The notes under the pieces are model-generated. The model saw only the letters and a list, made by a program, of their open reading frames with translations. It searched no databases and was not told where the DNA came from. The position numbers and the translations under genes are program-made. This document shows positions 13,982 to 16,592 of a DNA stretch of 16,592 nt, in pieces. The DNA is from Magnetococcales bacterium (GTDB lineage Bacteria > Pseudomonadota > Magnetococcia > Magnetococcales > Magnetaquicoccaceae), in NCBI GenBank assembly GCA_015229095.1, contig JADGCE010000006.1, positions 12,632 through 29,223 of the forward strand, given 5' to 3'. How positions within the stretch are numbered: position 1 is the stretch's first letter; each line of letters opens with the position of its first letter.

Positions 13982-16592
13982 GTGGCCAAACCAAGCGTAG
14001 CGCGGGGCATTGCCTTGTCACCCAATCGACCAACCCACCCATGGGAGACGGTGCTCTCTCCTGTGGATGGCCGGGTCGCGCTGGCGGATGCGGCACTCTT
14101 TCTGGATGGGGAGTTTTTCCGGGAGGGCTCTGCGCTGGTCATTGTGGGTCCGTGGGGAGAACGGTTGCGGGTCGCAGACTATTTTGTCAGTGATCCGCCA
14201 CCTGTTCTGACGGCACCCAATGGGGCGTTTTTGTTGCCGGAGACGGTGGCTCTGCTGCTGCCGGTCGAGTGGGGAGGGGTGCTGGTGGCCGGTCCCACCC
14301 TGATGCCTGAGAAAACGGCAGGGGTTGCAGAGGGTGCTGCCGGGGTCAACAGCAAAACGGCGACGGCTTCCATCGGCACCGTCAAAGAGGTGAGCAGTAC
14401 GGTGACGGCCCGCAGTCAGGGGGGGGAAAGCCGGGTTCTGAAAAAGGGGGATGCGGTTTTTGAAGGGGAGGAGCTGCGCACTGCAGAGGGGGGGCAGTTG
14501 CAGTTGCTCTTTCTGGATGGCACCCAGTTTCAGGTAGGTGCCAGTGCCCGGGTCATTCTGGATAAGTTTGTCTACAATCCATCGGCGGCGCAGGGAGAAT
14601 TTGCCGCCACCGTCATGAAAGGGGCCTTCGGCTACGCCAGTGGTGATATCGCCCGGCAGCATGCGGGACGTCACTCCCTTCTCAAGACCCCCACAGCCCA
14701 GATCGGTATCCGAGGCAGTGCCTTGCAGGGGGAGGTGGCGGAGGATGGTCAAACGACGGTTGTCCATACCTCCGGGGTGTTGGATATCTCCAACGCCCAG
14801 GGTGAGGGCACCGTCACCCTGCTGCAACCGGGAACCGCCACCGTTGTTACCCTGGATGGTACGCCTCAACCGGTTTTCCAGGCCCCCAGGGCCATCCTGG
14901 AGCGTTTCCAAAACATTTTGCCGCCTGTACCTCCCGATCATCAATCCGTACCCTCCAACGAGCCGTCGGGGGAATCCGGTCGTGACCCATTGTCGCGCTC
15001 GACGATGCTGGATGCCTACAACGCACTGGAAAAAGGGGCGGTGCTGCTTGGCGAGGATGGGCGGCTTCTCCTGTCGGTGGCAAACGGGATAGTAGGGATC
15101 GATCTGGCGCACATGAGCCAGGATGCGTTGCGGGAGTTCCGGCACGACCTGCTGGAGATCCAGCGTCTGTTGCCCCCCGCTCCGGCCCCCACCGTTGCCC
15201 TCTCCCACGGGGTGTTTTTGGATAGCGCGGTGGCGGGGGTACACTATCGCACCGCCACCCAGGAGGGTATCACCGGTCAGGGGGGCGTGTTTACCTTCAA
15301 GGCAGGGGAGACGGTCACTTTTTCCATCGGTGATATTGCTTTGGGTCAGGCACAGATGGGGAGCGGAGCCAGTCGTTCTGCCATCGTGACCCCCACTCTC
15401 CTGGCCGCCACCGTGGCAGGCAGCGGTCAGGGGGCGAGCGACAGGCAAAGGAATGTTGTCAGCAACATGGTTCGCCTGTTGCAAACGTTGGACAACGACG
15501 GCGATCCCGACAATGGCATCACCATTACCGAAGCGGCCCAGCAAAAAGCGGTTGGTGCGGCGGTGCAAGGGATTGATATGACCGCAGACACGGCGCTGTT
15601 TTCTGCCAACAGCCAAGTGGCCTCCTTTGTCCAGGAGGCCACCCAGGAGAGTCCTGCCCCCCGTACCACCCTGGTGGATGAACAGGAGGCCCTGGCCCAC
15701 TATGAGCAGACCTTGCAGAGGGTGGCCTTCCTTGAGAGCAGCCTCAGCGTGCGCTCGGCCAGTTTTCTGTCGGCGGTGGAGGATCAACCGTTTACCTTTG
15801 CCCTCCCCCCGGAGACCTTTCTGAGTCAAACGGGTTCCAGCCTGCGCTATGGGGTGAGTGCCTTGCCCGGTTGGCTGCAGTTTGATGAAGAGAGCCTGAC
15901 GCTCAGCGGTACCCCCGCCAATGGGGATGTGGGCAATGTCACCTTCACGGTGACCGCCAGCAGTGGTACCAGTGCCAGCGCGGCGGTCAACTATGTGCTC
16001 ATGGTGAACAATGTGGATGATGCGCCGCAGGCGACCCCGATCGGTGCGCAATCGGTGCGGGTTGGCCAGGCCGTGCAGCATCTCATCGCCCCGTTCACGG
16101 ATGTGGATGTCGATCTGAATGTAGGGGATTCCCTGCTCTATGACACCCTGACCTACCGCGCCACCCTGGCGGATGGCCAACCGTTGCCCGACTGGTTGCA
16201 CTTTGACGGCACCACCCGGACCTTTACCAGTGCCCTTCTGGAACAGGGGGGGCAGTATCTTCTGCGGGTGACGGCGGAGGACAGCTTTCACAAAACGGCC
16301 AGCAGCGATTTTACCCTCACCGTGGATACCCCGCCGGTTCTGGCGGATCCCTTGCCGGATCAGACGGCCAACGAGCGGCAGCCGTTCCGCCTAGTGTTGC
16401 CGGAGACCGCCTTTCAGGATGTGGATCCCTGGGATACGCTGAGCTATGCGGCCCTGCTCAATGGCCGGGCCCTGCCCGACTGGTTGCAGTTTGATGCGGC
16501 CACCCGCACATTCCAGGGCACGCCTGGCAACCGGGATTTGGGCAGTTTTGTCGTCGCGGTGACCGCGACCGATCGGAGCGGGGCGGCGGCAG
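13982..16592 (+). CDS. Giant FecR domain plus cadherin-like/putative Ig surface protein (3' end outside window)
   Basis: At least 870 residues, running off the right edge. The N-terminal module (about 15-105; VDGRVALADAALFLDGEFF, EGSALVIVGPWGERLRV) resembles the leading domain of large type I-secreted adhesins. A FecR domain follows (about 134-256), ending in LKTPTAQIGIRGSALQGEV. After a linker, a module starts near residue 409 (GVFLDSAVAGVHYRTAT, later RLLQTLDNDGDPDNGI). From about 596 at least three dystroglycan-type cadherin/He_PIG repeats appear (LPGWLQFDEESLTLSGTP, LPDWLHFDGTTRTF, LPDWLQFDAATRTFQGTP). No classical signal peptide is present, consistent with C-terminal-signal secretion, so an outer-surface adhesin is inferred. 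The frame opens at 13820 (stop 13817-13819) and contains no ATG until 14303. GTG 13982 was chosen because GGTGA lies five bases upstream; TTG 14015 and GTG 13973, 14051 or 14063 are alternatives. Confidence 0.82.
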   Translation, partial: MAKPSVARGIALSPNRPTHPWETVLSPVDGRVALADAALFLDGEFFREGSALVIVGPWGERLRVADYFVSDPPPVLTAPNGAFLLPETVALLLPVEWGGVLVAGPTLMPEKTAGVAEGAAGVNSKTATASIGTVKEVSSTVTARSQGGESRVLKKGDAVFEGEELRTAEGGQLQLLFLDGTQFQVGASARVILDKFVYNPSAAQGEFAATVMKGAFGYASGDIARQHAGRHSLLKTPTAQIGIRGSALQGEVAEDGQTTVVHTSGVLDISNAQGEGTVTLLQPGTATVVTLDGTPQPVFQAPRAILERFQNILPPVPPDHQSVPSNEPSGESGRDPLSRSTMLDAYNALEKGAVLLGEDGRLLLSVANGIVGIDLAHMSQDALREFRHDLLEIQRLLPPAPAPTVALSHGVFLDSAVAGVHYRTATQEGITGQGGVFTFKAGETVTFSIGDIALGQAQMGSGASRSAIVTPTLLAATVAGSGQGASDRQRNVVSNMVRLLQTLDNDGDPDNGITITEAAQQKAVGAAVQGIDMTADTALFSANSQVASFVQEATQESPAPRTTLVDEQEALAHYEQTLQRVAFLESSLSVRSASFLSAVEDQPFTFALPPETFLSQTGSSLRYGVSALPGWLQFDEESLTLSGTPANGDVGNVTFTVTASSGTSASAAVNYVLMVNNVDDAPQATPIGAQSVRVGQAVQHLIAPFTDVDVDLNVGDSLLYDTLTYRATLADGQPLPDWLHFDGTTRTFTSALLEQGGQYLLRVTAEDSFHKTASSDFTLTVDTPPVLADPLPDQTANERQPFRLVLPETAFQDVDPWDTLSYAALLNGRALPDWLQFDAATRTFQGTPGNRDLGSFVVAVTATDRSGAAA

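Noticed and set aside
12964..14193. 409-codon plus-strand open frame spanning the cyclase end, J gene and gap
   Set aside because: It overlaps the GGDEF domain and J domain out of frame and has the composition of a shadow.
14018..16291. 757-codon open frame on the minus strand
   Set aside because: Its translation is rich in Arg/His/Gln/Gly with no recognisable domain, and it lies opposite the plus-strand frame that shows FecR and repeated Ig-like domains. It is open because of high G+C codon bias.

Overview
The window looks like chromosomal DNA of a Gram-negative proteobacterium of moderately high G+C. The evidence is a set of envelope genes (TolA, an MltA-type lytic transglycosylase lipoprotein, a LolC/E permease, a prepilin) and a nitrogen-regulated glnK-amtB pair preceded by a sigma-54 promoter. 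A bacterial Tim44-like protein, a single-copy LolC/E-type permease, PEGA/SPOR proteins and a very long FecR plus cadherin-like surface protein together recall Magnetococcales or nearby Alphaproteobacteria. That placement is an inference from gene content only. I see no rRNA, tRNA, CRISPR, insertion sequence or prophage gene.

Layout. 1-4372 (+): the 3' part of tolA, then an orphan glcF-like iron-sulfur protein, a Tim44-like membrane protein and an MltA lipoprotein, all co-directional with short gaps. 4430-5420 (-): a convergent orphan prepilin with its own putative promoter and a hairpin at its 3' side. 5606-7698 (+): a LolC/E permease whose stop overlaps the start of a TVP38/TMEM64 membrane protein. 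7726-8031 (-): a small zinc-ribbon-like protein of unknown function. 8324-10203 (+): sigma-54 promoter, glnK, amtB and a strong intrinsic terminator, which form a complete ammonium transport and sensing unit. 10388-13208 (+): a PEGA/coiled-coil/SPOR exported protein, then a REC-PAS-GGDEF diguanylate cyclase. 13222-13581 (-): a small J-domain protein. From about 13982 to the right edge (+): the 5' part of a giant FecR plus cadherin-like surface protein, which has no ATG near its start and runs off the window.

Most of the window is housekeeping or envelope biology in an unusual order. The least ordinary items are the giant FecR/cadherin-like protein, the Cys-rich zinc protein between the TVP38 gene and glnK, the PEGA/SPOR protein next to a diguanylate cyclase, and a CxxC motif in the TolA C-terminal domain. 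I found no convincing defence, mobile or otherwise new multi-gene system here.
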